Counted from the first letter of the stretch, positions 1-6,343 are shown. The stretch is 12,263 bases of DNA from JBDGRJ01 sp042218065 (GCA_042218065.1 JBDGRL010000007.1:1-12263); one strand, 5' to 3'. Program-made: numbers and translations. The notes: generated from the letters alone by a model not told the origin.

Positions 1-194
1 ATTAAACCTAGCACCAAAGATGCTGCAAATAAAATCTCCCCCCACAAACCTTGCCTAAACAACCAGAACATAAAAAAGAATGGAGCAGCAAATAAAATCA
101 AAACTAATAACAACCACCAAAAATAAACTAGTCCATACTTTCTTACCACATATATCAACTCTTCATCATCTTTTAATGGTATATCGTTAAACAT
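1..194 (-). CDS. Membrane protein, N-terminal part only (runs off the left edge)
   Basis: The first 64 codons of a minus-strand gene are visible, starting at the ATG at 194-192. The protein opens MFNDIPLKDDEELIYVVRKY, then has a very hydrophobic segment (about residues 21-46, rich in W, L, F) and a second one starting near residue 51 that is cut by the window edge. A charged start with 'EELIYVVRK' followed by two close membrane helices resembles bacterial PH-domain (YdbT-type) membrane proteins, but the PH domain would lie outside the window, so this is only a guess. The start lies 3 nt after the stop of the MurE-like gene, with no Shine-Dalgarno, so it is probably co-transcribed and translationally coupled to it. 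Confident as a coding region, not as a family. Confidence 0.7.
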   Translation of the reverse strand, partial: MFNDIPLKDDEELIYVVRKYGLVYFWWLLLVLILFAAPFFFMFWLFRQGLWGEILFAASLVLGL

Positions 195-197
195 AAT

Positions 198-1580
198 TTA
201 TAACTGACGAATTTTTTCTCTTACAACTTCGCGATCATCCCAATCAATCATTTCACCATTCTGCATAATACCCTGCTCACAACCTTTTCCAGTAATAATT
301 ACTAGATCACCCTTTTCAGCTAAGCTAACTGCTTTTTCAATCGCCTCTTCTCTACTCATGATCTTATAAATATTTTCCTGTGATATTTGGTCATTTACTT
401 CTGCACCCTTTGCTACCTGATTTATTATTTCCATTGGATCTTCATAATATGGATCTTCATTGGTTGCTATTACTATATCCGCATTTTCAGCAGCTATATT
501 ACCTATCGGACCACGGCGAGATTTATCTCTTCCACCTCCTGCTGAACCACACACATGTATTATTTTATTTGTATCGATTACTTCTATAGTTTCATACATT
601 GATTTCAATGCTTTCGGCTCAAAAGCATAATCTACTAAGACCTTAAAGCCTTCAGCTTCAGCTTCTGAAATAAACTCCAAACGTCCAGGTGGTGGTTCTA
701 AATCTGCAACTGCTTCTTTTAATGTTAGGTTAGGCTGGATCTGTTTTACTACTGAGATTGCAGCTAATATATTCCAAATATTATATTTTCCCATAATTGA
801 AGTTGAATAAGTCTCTCCGTCTATTTTAAAACTCAAACCATTTTTGTCCATATTTTCTTCAGAACTTATAATCTCATAATCCACTTCTTTGTTATTTTTC
901 AAATAATTCTGTTTATCACTTCTAGCAAAAACACACTTTTTATCGAAATCAATCTTGATAGCATCTTGCATGTGCTCATTATTCGCATTTAGTACACAAG
1001 TCTTAGGTATTTTTTCAGGCTGCTGCTCTTTTTTTGGTCTTTCTTGTATCTCAATCTTATCCTTTTCTTTATTCCAAAATTTATCCCTACAGCTGCTAAT
1101 ATATCGAAGGATATTAAGTTTGCACTCTTTATAATTTTCAAATCCTCCGTGAGCTTCTAAATGCTCAGGATAAAGATTAGTAAATATTGCAAAATCATAA
1201 TTAATAAACTTGTGCCTGTGCTGAAGGGCACCTTCGGATGTAGTCTCAATTATAGCTATATCACAGTCTTTATTTTTCATCTTTCTTAAATACTTGTGAA
1301 TCTGACCCTTGCCCAGCATTGTCATTTTGCGATCATTCAACTTGCTTTCACCCTTAATATAAAAATCTGCAGTAGAGAGAGAACCTACATCATATCCGAC
1401 ATATTCCAACAATTGTCTTAAAAAATGTATAGTAGAAGATTTTCCACTAGTTCCCGTCACCCCGATTATCAGCATTTCTTCTGAAGGATGATTGTATCTT
1501 ACCGATCCATACCAAGCATTAAAATAATGCCAAGTATTGATTATAAAATCAGGAGTTATTATTTTTATAAATCGCTTCAT
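198..1580 (-). CDS. MurE-like Mur ligase lacking the N-terminal uridine-binding domain
   Basis: Probable ATP-dependent Mur ligase adding an amino acid to a UDP-MurNAc-peptide in cytoplasmic peptidoglycan precursor synthesis. Visible motifs: P-loop GVTGTSGKSS (40-49); ETTSEGALQHR (112-122), matching the MurE 'E-SS-AL-R' block; TNLYPEHLEAHGGFENYKECK (134-154), with K154 at the position of the carbamylated lysine; GKYNIWNILAA (264-274); PPPGRLE (297-302), opening the C-terminal domain; SAGGGRDKSRRGP (346-358); GKGCE (431-435). In family MurE the P-loop comes only after about 100 residues; here it starts at residue 40, so domain 1 is essentially absent. The DNPR motif that selects meso-diaminopimelate is EDPY (375-378). 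A Lys/Glu-rich insert covers about 170-193. MurT is an alternative, but no MurT-type cysteine zinc ribbon is seen. Substrate unknown. The ATG has no Shine-Dalgarno; the next gene follows after 3 nt. Confidence 0.85.
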   Translation of the reverse strand: MKRFIKIITPDFIINTWHYFNAWYGSVRYNHPSEEMLIIGVTGTSGKSSTIHFLRQLLEYVGYDVGSLSTADFYIKGESKLNDRKMTMLGKGQIHKYLRKMKNKDCDIAIIETTSEGALQHRHKFINYDFAIFTNLYPEHLEAHGGFENYKECKLNILRYISSCRDKFWNKEKDKIEIQERPKKEQQPEKIPKTCVLNANNEHMQDAIKIDFDKKCVFARSDKQNYLKNNKEVDYEIISSEENMDKNGLSFKIDGETYSTSIMGKYNIWNILAAISVVKQIQPNLTLKEAVADLEPPPGRLEFISEAEAEGFKVLVDYAFEPKALKSMYETIEVIDTNKIIHVCGSAGGGRDKSRRGPIGNIAAENADIVIATNEDPYYEDPMEIINQVAKGAEVNDQISQENIYKIMSREEAIEKAVSLAEKGDLVIITGKGCEQGIMQNGEMIDWDDREVVREKIRQL

Positions 1581-1633
1581 AATAATTCTTTTAATTTCTT
1601 TTGTCTCTCCCTCAAACAGCTAAAAAACTAGAC

Positions 1634-1664
1634 ACCTCTCTATTAAAATTTTAGAGGGTTTTTT
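1634..1664 (+). terminator. Hairpin with T-run between the MurE-like gene and tRNA-Lys
   Basis: ACC(T)CTCTA (1634-1642) pairs with TAGAGGGT (1652-1659), giving 8 bp with one bulged base and a 9-nt loop. A T-run (1659-1664) directly follows on the plus strand, so the terminator form is best in that direction, although no plus-strand gene lies upstream. On the minus strand the hairpin sits in the leader of the MurE-like gene, and its T-run (1627-1622) is 6-8 nt away, making it a weak terminator or attenuator. On the minus strand GAGGGAGAG (1613-1605) could compete for the same CCCTC arm. Confidence 0.35.
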
Positions 1665-1672
1665 GTTTCCAT
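1643..1672 (-). CDS. Possible 9-codon leader peptide upstream of the MurE-like gene
   Basis: A minimal ORF (METKNPLKF, stop TAA) begins 7 nt after the proposed minus-strand -10 box. That is the same -10 to ATG distance as in the 5976 gene, so it could be translated as a leaderless ORF. Its codons CCT-CTA form the 5' arm of the hairpin at 1634-1659, so a ribosome on it would block that hairpin. This is the geometry of an attenuator, but there is no run of one regulatory codon. Speculative. Confidence 0.15.
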   Translation of the reverse strand: METKNPLKF

Positions 1673-1679
1673 TTATTAT

Positions 1680-1708
1680 GATATAATCTAGTTGATTTAG
1701 CTTGACAA
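1680..1708 (-). promoter_or_regulatory. Probable promoter of the MurE-like operon
   Basis: TTGTCA at 1708-1703, a 17-nt spacer, then TATATC at 1685-1680 (4 of 6 consensus). The -35 box overlaps the -35 box of the opposing tRNA-Lys promoter. Transcription would begin near 1673, about 95 nt before the MurE-like ATG. TATCAT with a 19-nt spacer is an alternative -10. Confidence 0.45.
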
Positions 1709-1730
1709 GCAGCTAAAAATAGTATATCAT
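1702..1730 (+). promoter_or_regulatory. Promoter of tRNA-Lys
   Basis: A perfect -35 TTGACA (1702-1707), a 17-nt spacer and -10 TATCAT (1725-1730, 5 of 6 consensus). The start would be near 1737, leaving a tRNA 5' leader of about 17 nt. GNAT may be transcribed from it as well, because no terminator separates it from the tRNA. Confidence 0.8.
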
Positions 1731-1753
1731 AGGTGTTGTTAAATTTCACACTT

Positions 1754-1826
1754 GGCCTGGTAGCTCAATCGGTAGAGCAGCAGCCTTTTAAGCTGAAGGT
1801 CGTGGGTTCGATTCCCACCCGGGCCA
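1754..1826 (+). tRNA. tRNA-Lys (anticodon UUU)
   Basis: A 73-nt cloverleaf can be folded by eye. The acceptor stem GGCCTGG/CCGGGCC has 7 pairs with one T-G wobble. The D arm is GCTC/GAGC. The anticodon arm GCAGC-CTTTTAA-GCTGA places TTT at 1787-1789. The T arm is GTGGG-TTCGATT-CCCAC, and A73 is the discriminator. The anticodon stem has a G27-A43 mismatch. CCA is not encoded (A73 is followed by CAA), so a CCA-adding enzyme is needed. Confidence 0.97.
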
Positions 1827-1899
1827 CAACCTGCAGACTCTTTTAAGGATTCTGAGATGAAAACTAGATTTTGCAATCTTTATCTCAATATTTTTTAAT

Positions 1900-2361
1900 A
1901 TGGATGAAAATAATAAATACAAATTACGAACAGCAGAGCAAAGAGATTGGTTGTTTTTATTTTGTGTATCCAAGTTAGCAATGCTGCCAGTAAGGAAAGC
2001 TAGAAATCCTGATTTAGAAATAAACTTAAAAGAAGAGTTTGATGAGTATTATGAAAAATTTGATTTAGAAGATATGCAAATAATTGAGTCTAACGGGACG
2101 GATGTGGGTAGACTAAGAATAGAAAGATCACCAGATCAAATATATGTATGGGGGGTCCAAATATTGCCCTGGTTTCAGGGTAAAGATATAGGGACTGCAA
2201 TTTTTAAAGACTTAATTGAAGAGTCTAATAATTCAAATACCCCTATTAAACTTAAGGTGGATAAAGCAAACGATCGTGCGATAAGTTTTTATAAAAAGTT
2301 TGGTTTTATTCAGGATGAAGATAAAGAAAAGCATTTAATTATGAAATATAACTCTAAATAA
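1900..2361 (+). CDS. GNAT family N-acetyltransferase
   Basis: A 153-residue protein of the usual size for a single-domain GNAT enzyme, which transfers the acetyl group of acetyl-CoA to an amine. Motif A is at about 86-108, with the pyrophosphate-binding loop QGKDIG (93-98; family Q/RxxGxG/A, here with Asp before Ile). Motif B is at 123-136 (ANDRAISFYKKFGF), whose Asn, Ala, Phe-Tyr and G-F are characteristic. The N-terminal part (LRTAEQRDWLFLF) resembles the first strand and helix of the fold. The substrate cannot be predicted. The ATG has no Shine-Dalgarno and lies 73 nt after tRNA-Lys; a 13-codon ORF with an AAGGA ends 1 nt before it (1857-1898). It is probably read from the tRNA promoter or an unrecognised one. 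Confidence 0.88.
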   Translation: MDENNKYKLRTAEQRDWLFLFCVSKLAMLPVRKARNPDLEINLKEEFDEYYEKFDLEDMQIIESNGTDVGRLRIERSPDQIYVWGVQILPWFQGKDIGTAIFKDLIEESNNSNTPIKLKVDKANDRAISFYKKFGFIQDEDKEKHLIMKYNSK

Positions 2362-2381
2362 ATATTATTTATTAAATCAGG

Positions 2382-2409
2382 TGGACTTTTTTTATTTCAC
2401 TGATATAAT
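2382..2409 (+). promoter_or_regulatory. Probable promoter of the PP2C gene
   Basis: A perfect -10 TATAAT (2404-2409) with TGGACT (2382-2387, 4 of 6) 16 nt upstream. The start would be near 2416, with about 19 nt of untranslated leader before the ATG at 2435. An imperfect inverted repeat (TCAGgTG at 2377-2383, CACTGA at 2398-2403) brackets the spacer and could be an operator, but may be chance. Confidence 0.55.
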
Positions 2410-2434
2410 AAAACTATAAAATAACCATAATTTT

Positions 2435-3496
2435 ATGAGTCCCGAATCCGAATACAAATACCCAAAACCCGAAGATGACAAAGAAGGATATGAGGACTGG
2501 TATGATCAAAGAAGCATTGAGATAAAATGTTTTACTGAAGATGAAGCAAAAAAGGAGAAAAATGAACCTAGAAAAGAAAAAGGTGAAGGTAAGCCCAAAA
2601 AAGAAGAAACTAAAACAGATATAGGTAAAGTAGCTGCTCTAAATTACTATGGTGGAGACTCCTCAAAATATTCTGAGTTCTATGCGGGAGAAAGAGAAAA
2701 TCATGATAGCTTAGCTGTGTTTGAAGATGAAAAATATGTTTACATGACAGTTATAGATGGCATGGGCGGGCATGAGAATGCTGAACAATTTTCAAAAAAA
2801 TTAACTGAAGAATTAAAAGAAAAGCTGCAGTCTGAAAAAGATTTCAATTTTAGCCTAGAAGATGTCTATGCAGAAACCCAAAAAGAGATGGGCGATTTCT
2901 CATCTGATAAAGCTGGAGCTGTAGCTACAACTGTCATGATAGACAAAGAAACCAAAAATGCAGAAATCATAAACCTGGGAGATTCAAGAGGTGCAGTAAT
3001 TGGGCAAGATGGGTCTGTAAAAGCTGCTAGTGAAATACAGACTACAGCCGCAACTTATTTTAAACAAAGGAATGATCGAGATAATTTCAATGCATTCACT
3101 AGTGAATTCTTTGATTTTCTTTCCGAAGTGCCTTTAACTAATGACAGAGTTAAAGAAAGTTTTATGAGCTCTGGAGGGACGATGAATATCAACCCGGACA
3201 TATCTCGTGTTGAAGTTGGAGAAAACGACTTTATTATATTAGGCTCAGATGGAATTATAAACGAAGCTTTGACTATAAATGAAGTTGCTAAAGAGGTAAA
3301 AGAAAACCCCGATCAGTCTGCAGCTGAACTAAGAGAAGCCCTATATGACAAAATGAGAGACAAATTAGATAAAGCTAACAAAGATGGTGTTGAAACAATC
3401 ACCACAATAGATGAAAACGGCGAACCGATGGAAATATCTTCTTTGTGGGCAAGAAAGGCTGATAATATGTCTTTAATAGTAGCGAAAATAGATTAA
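2435..3496 (+). CDS. PP2C-type (PPM) protein phosphatase
   Basis: Metal-dependent Ser/Thr protein phosphatase, probably cytoplasmic as no signal or membrane segment is seen. The core starts near residue 64 and has the PPM motifs in order: ENHDS (88-92, metal Asp91), DGMGGH (108-113, metal Asp108), AGAVATTVMI (160-169), NLGDSR (180-185), LGSDG (269-273, metal Asp271) and ADNMSLIV (342-349, metal Asp343). All expected metal ligands are present, so it should be active. Residues 1-63 are an extra, highly charged Glu/Lys-rich segment, probably disordered. A region at about 200-250 between the GDSR and SDG motifs is poorly conserved, as usual in this family. No partner kinase lies in the window. 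Its TAA overlaps the stop of convergent murG by 3 bases. Confidence 0.93.
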   Translation: MSPESEYKYPKPEDDKEGYEDWYDQRSIEIKCFTEDEAKKEKNEPRKEKGEGKPKKEETKTDIGKVAALNYYGGDSSKYSEFYAGERENHDSLAVFEDEKYVYMTVIDGMGGHENAEQFSKKLTEELKEKLQSEKDFNFSLEDVYAETQKEMGDFSSDKAGAVATTVMIDKETKNAEIINLGDSRGAVIGQDGSVKAASEIQTTAATYFKQRNDRDNFNAFTSEFFDFLSEVPLTNDRVKESFMSSGGTMNINPDISRVEVGENDFIILGSDGIINEALTINEVAKEVKENPDQSAAELREALYDKMRDKLDKANKDGVETITTIDENGEPMEISSLWARKADNMSLIVAKID

Positions 3497-4512
3497 AGCT
3501 CGTTTAATATCTCCTTAATTTTATCTCTCTTAGTAATTTTAAGTGTTTTTTTATTTTCAAACTTATCCCCAGATAACAACTTTTCAATACTTTTTTTGAA
3601 ATCTTTTTCTTTAAGATCTAAAAAATTATCAGATTGACAAAACACTTCTGCATTTTTTTCTTGATGTCCTTCTTTTGGCACTAAAATTGCAGGAATTTCT
3701 AAAGCTGACAACTCAGTCAAAGTAGAAAAACCAGCGCGGCAAACTACAATGTCAGTAATTTTGTAAGCATGCTTTATCTCATCACCCAGAAACTTAAAAA
3801 CATGATAATTTTTATATTGTTGCTCTTTTTGAAAAGCTTTCTTACTATCTCTTTTTGGCCCCACTATATGAATAATTTCAAAATCATCGAGGCTATTTAA
3901 AGAGCCCAAAATTAAATCATTTATTTCCTCTGCTCCCGTACCTCCACCTAAAGCAAATATTACGGGCTTTTCCGATTCTATATTAAATATATCTTTAGCC
4001 CTCTCTTCCCTACCTTGGTAAATCTCTTCTCGAACCGGGTTACCTATACATTCCGTTGAACTAGAAAAATTTTTCACACTATCTTCTAAGCTGACAGTAA
4101 CTTTATCTGCAAATCTAGCCATAATCTTGTTAGATAATCCAGGTTTTACATCTTGTTGATGAACCCAAGTTGGCACTCCTAAAATCCAAGCTGCCAAATG
4201 TACGGGTATAGACACAAAACTACCTGCCGTTACACACACATCAGGTTTTTCTTTGCTTAAAATATACAAAGACTGTATTAATCCGATAATTACCTTAAAC
4301 GGGTCTAAGAAATTTTTAAAAGAAAAATATCTTCTAATTTTGCCAGAAAATATCTGGTAGAATCTTATATCTCCTTCTTCAATAATATTTTTTTCTGGAC
4401 CAAATCTAGTACCAATCCAAATAAAATTATATTCATCCTGCACCACCTCTTGTATTGCCAGTAGTGGCGAAACTGAACCTAAAGTGCCGCCACCTGAAAA
4501 TAATACTTTCAT
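3493..4512 (-). CDS. murG: MurG: UDP-GlcNAc transferase making lipid II
   Basis: GT-B glycosyltransferase that adds GlcNAc from UDP-GlcNAc to lipid I on the inner face of the membrane. The 339-residue length is slightly below the usual ~355. Visible: first glycine loop GGGTLGSVSP (7-16); VTAGSFVSIPV (94-104); HQQDVKPGLSNKIMARFAD (118-136), as in family 'HEQNAVPGLANKLLARFA'; GNPVR (157-161); second glycine loop ALGGGTGAEEIN (187-198); UDP-sugar site VCRAGFSTLTELSALEIPAILVP (257-279) with E267; and GHQEKNAE (282-289). Odd point: the usual loop is GGTGGH, and the His considered important in E. coli MurG is Ser13 here. The start is fixed by the ATGA overlap with the ftsW stop, implying coupled translation. 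No Shine-Dalgarno. Confidence 0.95.
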   Translation of the reverse strand: MKVLFSGGGTLGSVSPLLAIQEVVQDEYNFIWIGTRFGPEKNIIEEGDIRFYQIFSGKIRRYFSFKNFLDPFKVIIGLIQSLYILSKEKPDVCVTAGSFVSIPVHLAAWILGVPTWVHQQDVKPGLSNKIMARFADKVTVSLEDSVKNFSSSTECIGNPVREEIYQGREERAKDIFNIESEKPVIFALGGGTGAEEINDLILGSLNSLDDFEIIHIVGPKRDSKKAFQKEQQYKNYHVFKFLGDEIKHAYKITDIVVCRAGFSTLTELSALEIPAILVPKEGHQEKNAEVFCQSDNFLDLKEKDFKKSIEKLLSGDKFENKKTLKITKRDKIKEILNEL

Positions 4513-5612
4513 GTTTGTTTTTGATATTTACTTATATTCAAAATTATACCTACACCTGCTAAAGCAGAAATCAGTGCAGTACCTCCATGGCTTATAAATG
4601 GTAGTGGTACCCCAGTCAGAGGTAACAAGCCCACCATTGCTCCAATATTTATGAAAGTTTGGGTTGCCAACCATATTATGATTCCACTAACAACTAACCT
4701 GGAAAATTTATCCGGAGCTTTACGCGCTATCTTTAAGCCTCTAATAAATAACACAAGAAAAGCTACAACTAACAATGATGAAATAACCAGCCCCATTTCT
4801 TCAGCTATAATGGCAAAAATGCTGTCTGACTGAACCTCTGGCAAGTATTGAAATTTTTGACGAGACTTCCCTAAACCTTTACCTAAAACCCCACCGGAAC
4901 CGATAGCTAAAAACGCCTGATTGATCTGGTAACCAGCCCCCTTTGGATCTAACTCTGGATGTAAAAAAGTAGTTAACCTCTGAGTCCTATAAGGTGATAT
5001 AGACACCATTATTACAAACATTATTAAAGCTGAACCTAAAAGAAGCCCCATATGAGACCACTTTGCTTTAGCTAAAAACAGCATACCAAACACTATAGCA
5101 AACATAATCATCGCTGTGCCCAGATCTGGCTGTAGTGCTATCAATACTATAGGCGCTATACCAAAAAGTAAAGCAGGTAAAAACCCTTGTTTAAAATCAC
5201 TTATTTTCTCTTTAAGCTCGGATAAATAATAAGCCAAGAAAATTACCAAACCCAGTTTAGCAAACTCCGATGGCTGTAGAGAAAAACCACCAACTGAGAT
5301 CCAACTCCTTGAACCAGTTCCAAAACTAGCTCCCATGCCCGGAATAAAAACCACACCTAAACCAACAAGTAAACCAATAAATATCACCCAAGCTAACTTT
5401 TTCAAATATTTATATTTTAAATTAACAAAAACAACCAAACTGAAAATACCGGGTAAAACACCAAACATCAACTGATTTTTAATAAAGAAGTATTTATCAG
5501 AAAATTCACGATGTCCCACGGGAGCACTTGCTGAAGTTAACATTATCAAGCCGAAAATAAGAATTAATAATACTAAGCTCAAGAATACATAGTCAGATCT
5601 TACTTTGCTCAT
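4509..5612 (-). CDS. ftsW: FtsW: SEDS-family peptidoglycan glycan polymerase
   Basis: Multi-pass membrane protein (about 10 helices, 367 residues, normal length) that polymerises lipid II into glycan strands with a partner transpeptidase. SEDS landmarks: GSRSWISVGGFSLQPSEFAKL (100-120), QPDLGTAMI (161-169), the loop GYQINQAFLAIGSGGVLGKG (227-246), YLPEVQSDSIFAIIAEEMG (256-274) holding the essential Asp263, and NIGAMVGLLPLTGVPLPFIS (322-341) followed by HGGTALI. FtsW is preferred over RodA because of the neighbouring murG, the classic dcw-cluster order, but sequence alone does not fully separate the two. The ATG lies 1 nt after the TGA of the upstream small membrane protein, and its own TGA overlaps the murG ATG, so all three are one tight operon. 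Confidence 0.95.
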   Translation of the reverse strand: MSKVRSDYVFLSLVLLILIFGLIMLTSASAPVGHREFSDKYFFIKNQLMFGVLPGIFSLVVFVNLKYKYLKKLAWVIFIGLLVGLGVVFIPGMGASFGTGSRSWISVGGFSLQPSEFAKLGLVIFLAYYLSELKEKISDFKQGFLPALLFGIAPIVLIALQPDLGTAMIMFAIVFGMLFLAKAKWSHMGLLLGSALIMFVIMVSISPYRTQRLTTFLHPELDPKGAGYQINQAFLAIGSGGVLGKGLGKSRQKFQYLPEVQSDSIFAIIAEEMGLVISSLLVVAFLVLFIRGLKIARKAPDKFSRLVVSGIIIWLATQTFINIGAMVGLLPLTGVPLPFISHGGTALISALAGVGIILNISKYQKQT

Positions 5613-5613
5613 C

Positions 5614-5976
5614 TCATATATTTAAGAAAACTAGTAAATATGCACTTATAAATAGAAAAATCTGGCATATAACCGAAATAAAATTTAAAAAATAAGAAAT
5701 GAATCTATCCTTATGAAAAGTAACCCAACCAATTATCGAATTAACTAAAATGATTAAAAAACCAATTAAAGGGAGTTTAAAAACCTTCCACCAAGGACCA
5801 ATTAAATCAACGCCAAAAAGTATATTGTAATGTAAAAAAATAGGCTTTTCTTGCGGGGAGATATACCATGCTAACCAACCCCAAACAAGTACATTAACAG
5901 CTAAACCTAAGCCTAACAATACCCTATTTGGGAGATTATTTATGTATAATTTTAATGGATAGAGTTGTTTTTTCAT
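5614..5976 (-). CDS. Small three-helix membrane protein, first gene of the ftsW-murG operon
   Basis: 120 residues, function unknown. A basic N-terminus (MKKQLYPLK) is followed by predicted membrane helices at about 20-39, 69-87 and 95-117. Between helices 1 and 2 lies LHYNILFGVDLIGPWW (48-63), which I recall as a recurring pattern in small membrane proteins of candidate-phyla bacteria but cannot assign to a named family. I chose the ATG at 5976-5974: it follows the -10 box at 5989-5984 by 7 nt, so the transcript would start at or within 2 nt of the codon. A longer reading from the TTG at 6012 falls inside the -35 box and is excluded. It ends 1 nt before ftsW, which suggests a role linked to cell-wall synthesis or division. 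Confidence 0.85.
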   Translation of the reverse strand: MKKQLYPLKLYINNLPNRVLLGLGLAVNVLVWGWLAWYISPQEKPIFLHYNILFGVDLIGPWWKVFKLPLIGFLIILVNSIIGWVTFHKDRFISYFLNFISVICQIFLFISAYLLVFLNI

Positions 5977-5983
5977 ACTTTGA

Positions 5984-6012
5984 AGTATAGAAAAATTCCT
6001 CCCTGTTGACAA
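5984..6012 (-). promoter_or_regulatory. Promoter of the small protein-ftsW-murG operon (apparently leaderless)
   Basis: TTGTCA (6012-6007, 5 of 6), a 17-nt spacer, then TATACT (5989-5984, 5 of 6). Only TCAAAGT separates the -10 box from the ATG at 5976, so the mRNA should have no or almost no 5' leader. The -35 box overlaps that of the opposing rpmA promoter. Confidence 0.75.
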
Positions 6013-6034
6013 GAGTTATATCTTTTATTATACT
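6006..6034 (+). promoter_or_regulatory. Promoter of rpmA
   Basis: A perfect -35 TTGACA (6006-6011), a 17-nt spacer and TATACT (6029-6034, 5 of 6). The start would be near 6041, giving a leader of about 21 nt without a Shine-Dalgarno. Confidence 0.8.
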
Positions 6035-6061
6035 TATATTGCTAATAAATAATAACCAAGT

Positions 6062-6343
6062 ATGGCAGAGAAAAAAGCGATAGGAGCAGCAGGAGCCAAT
6101 AAGGACTCCAATGCACAATATAGAGGCCTCAAAGTAGGTGACCAAGAGACAGTCAATGCTGGAGAGATTTTAGTAAGGCAACTGGGTACTAAAATTCACC
6201 CAGGAGATAATGTAGGAAAAGGAAAAGATGATACTTTATATGCTGAAACAAAAGGTGTAGTTAAGTTCTTCTCAAAAGAGAAGGAGAAATTTGATGGTTC
6301 GCTAAAGAAAACTAATTTTGTAAAAGTAGTCCCCCAAACTTAG
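6062..6343 (+). CDS. rpmA: Ribosomal protein bL27
   Basis: Protein of the large ribosomal subunit whose N-terminal tail reaches the peptidyl-transferase centre. 93 residues. The hallmark block runs from about 34 to 69: GEILVRQLGTKIHPGDNVG (34-52), KGKDDTLYA (53-61) and GVVKF (65-69). The N-terminus MAEKKAIGAAGANKDS corresponds to the usual MAHKKAGGSTRNGRDS, with His3 replaced by Glu and a loosened Gly-Ser-Thr stretch; no cleavable Firmicutes-type prepeptide is present. The usual upstream partner rplU (bL21) is not here: the gene stands alone between its own promoter and a strong terminator. Confidence 0.97.
   Translation: MAEKKAIGAAGANKDSNAQYRGLKVGDQETVNAGEILVRQLGTKIHPGDNVGKGKDDTLYAETKGVVKFFSKEKEKFDGSLKKTNFVKVVPQT

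Noticed and set aside
380..589. Plus-strand ORF of 69 residues opposite the MurE-like gene
   Set aside because: His/Leu-rich shadow of conserved minus-strand coding sequence, including the GGGRDKSRRGP block.
198..1580. MurT (lipid II amidotransferase subunit) as the identity of the Mur ligase
   Set aside because: The short N-terminus fits MurT, but its cysteine zinc ribbon and a GatD partner are missing, and the C-terminal GKGCE and DP motifs fit MurE better.
1788..1973. Minus-strand ORF of 61 residues overlapping tRNA-Lys and the GNAT start
   Set aside because: It reads through the tRNA gene (its C-terminal 'PGWESNPRPSA' is the familiar mis-translation of a tRNA) and opposes a real GNAT gene.
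2357..2373. Perfect A/T inverted repeat (AATAAAT-ATT-ATTTATT) after GNAT as a terminator
   Set aside because: Stem of only A-T pairs with a 3-nt loop and no T-run after it; expected by chance in such AT-rich DNA.
5977..6012. Longer N-terminus for the small membrane protein from TTG at 6012 (12 extra residues)
   Set aside because: The extra codons cover the -35 box and spacer of a well-formed promoter whose start point is at about 5977; the added residues (STGRNFSILQS) do not look like part of a membrane protein start.
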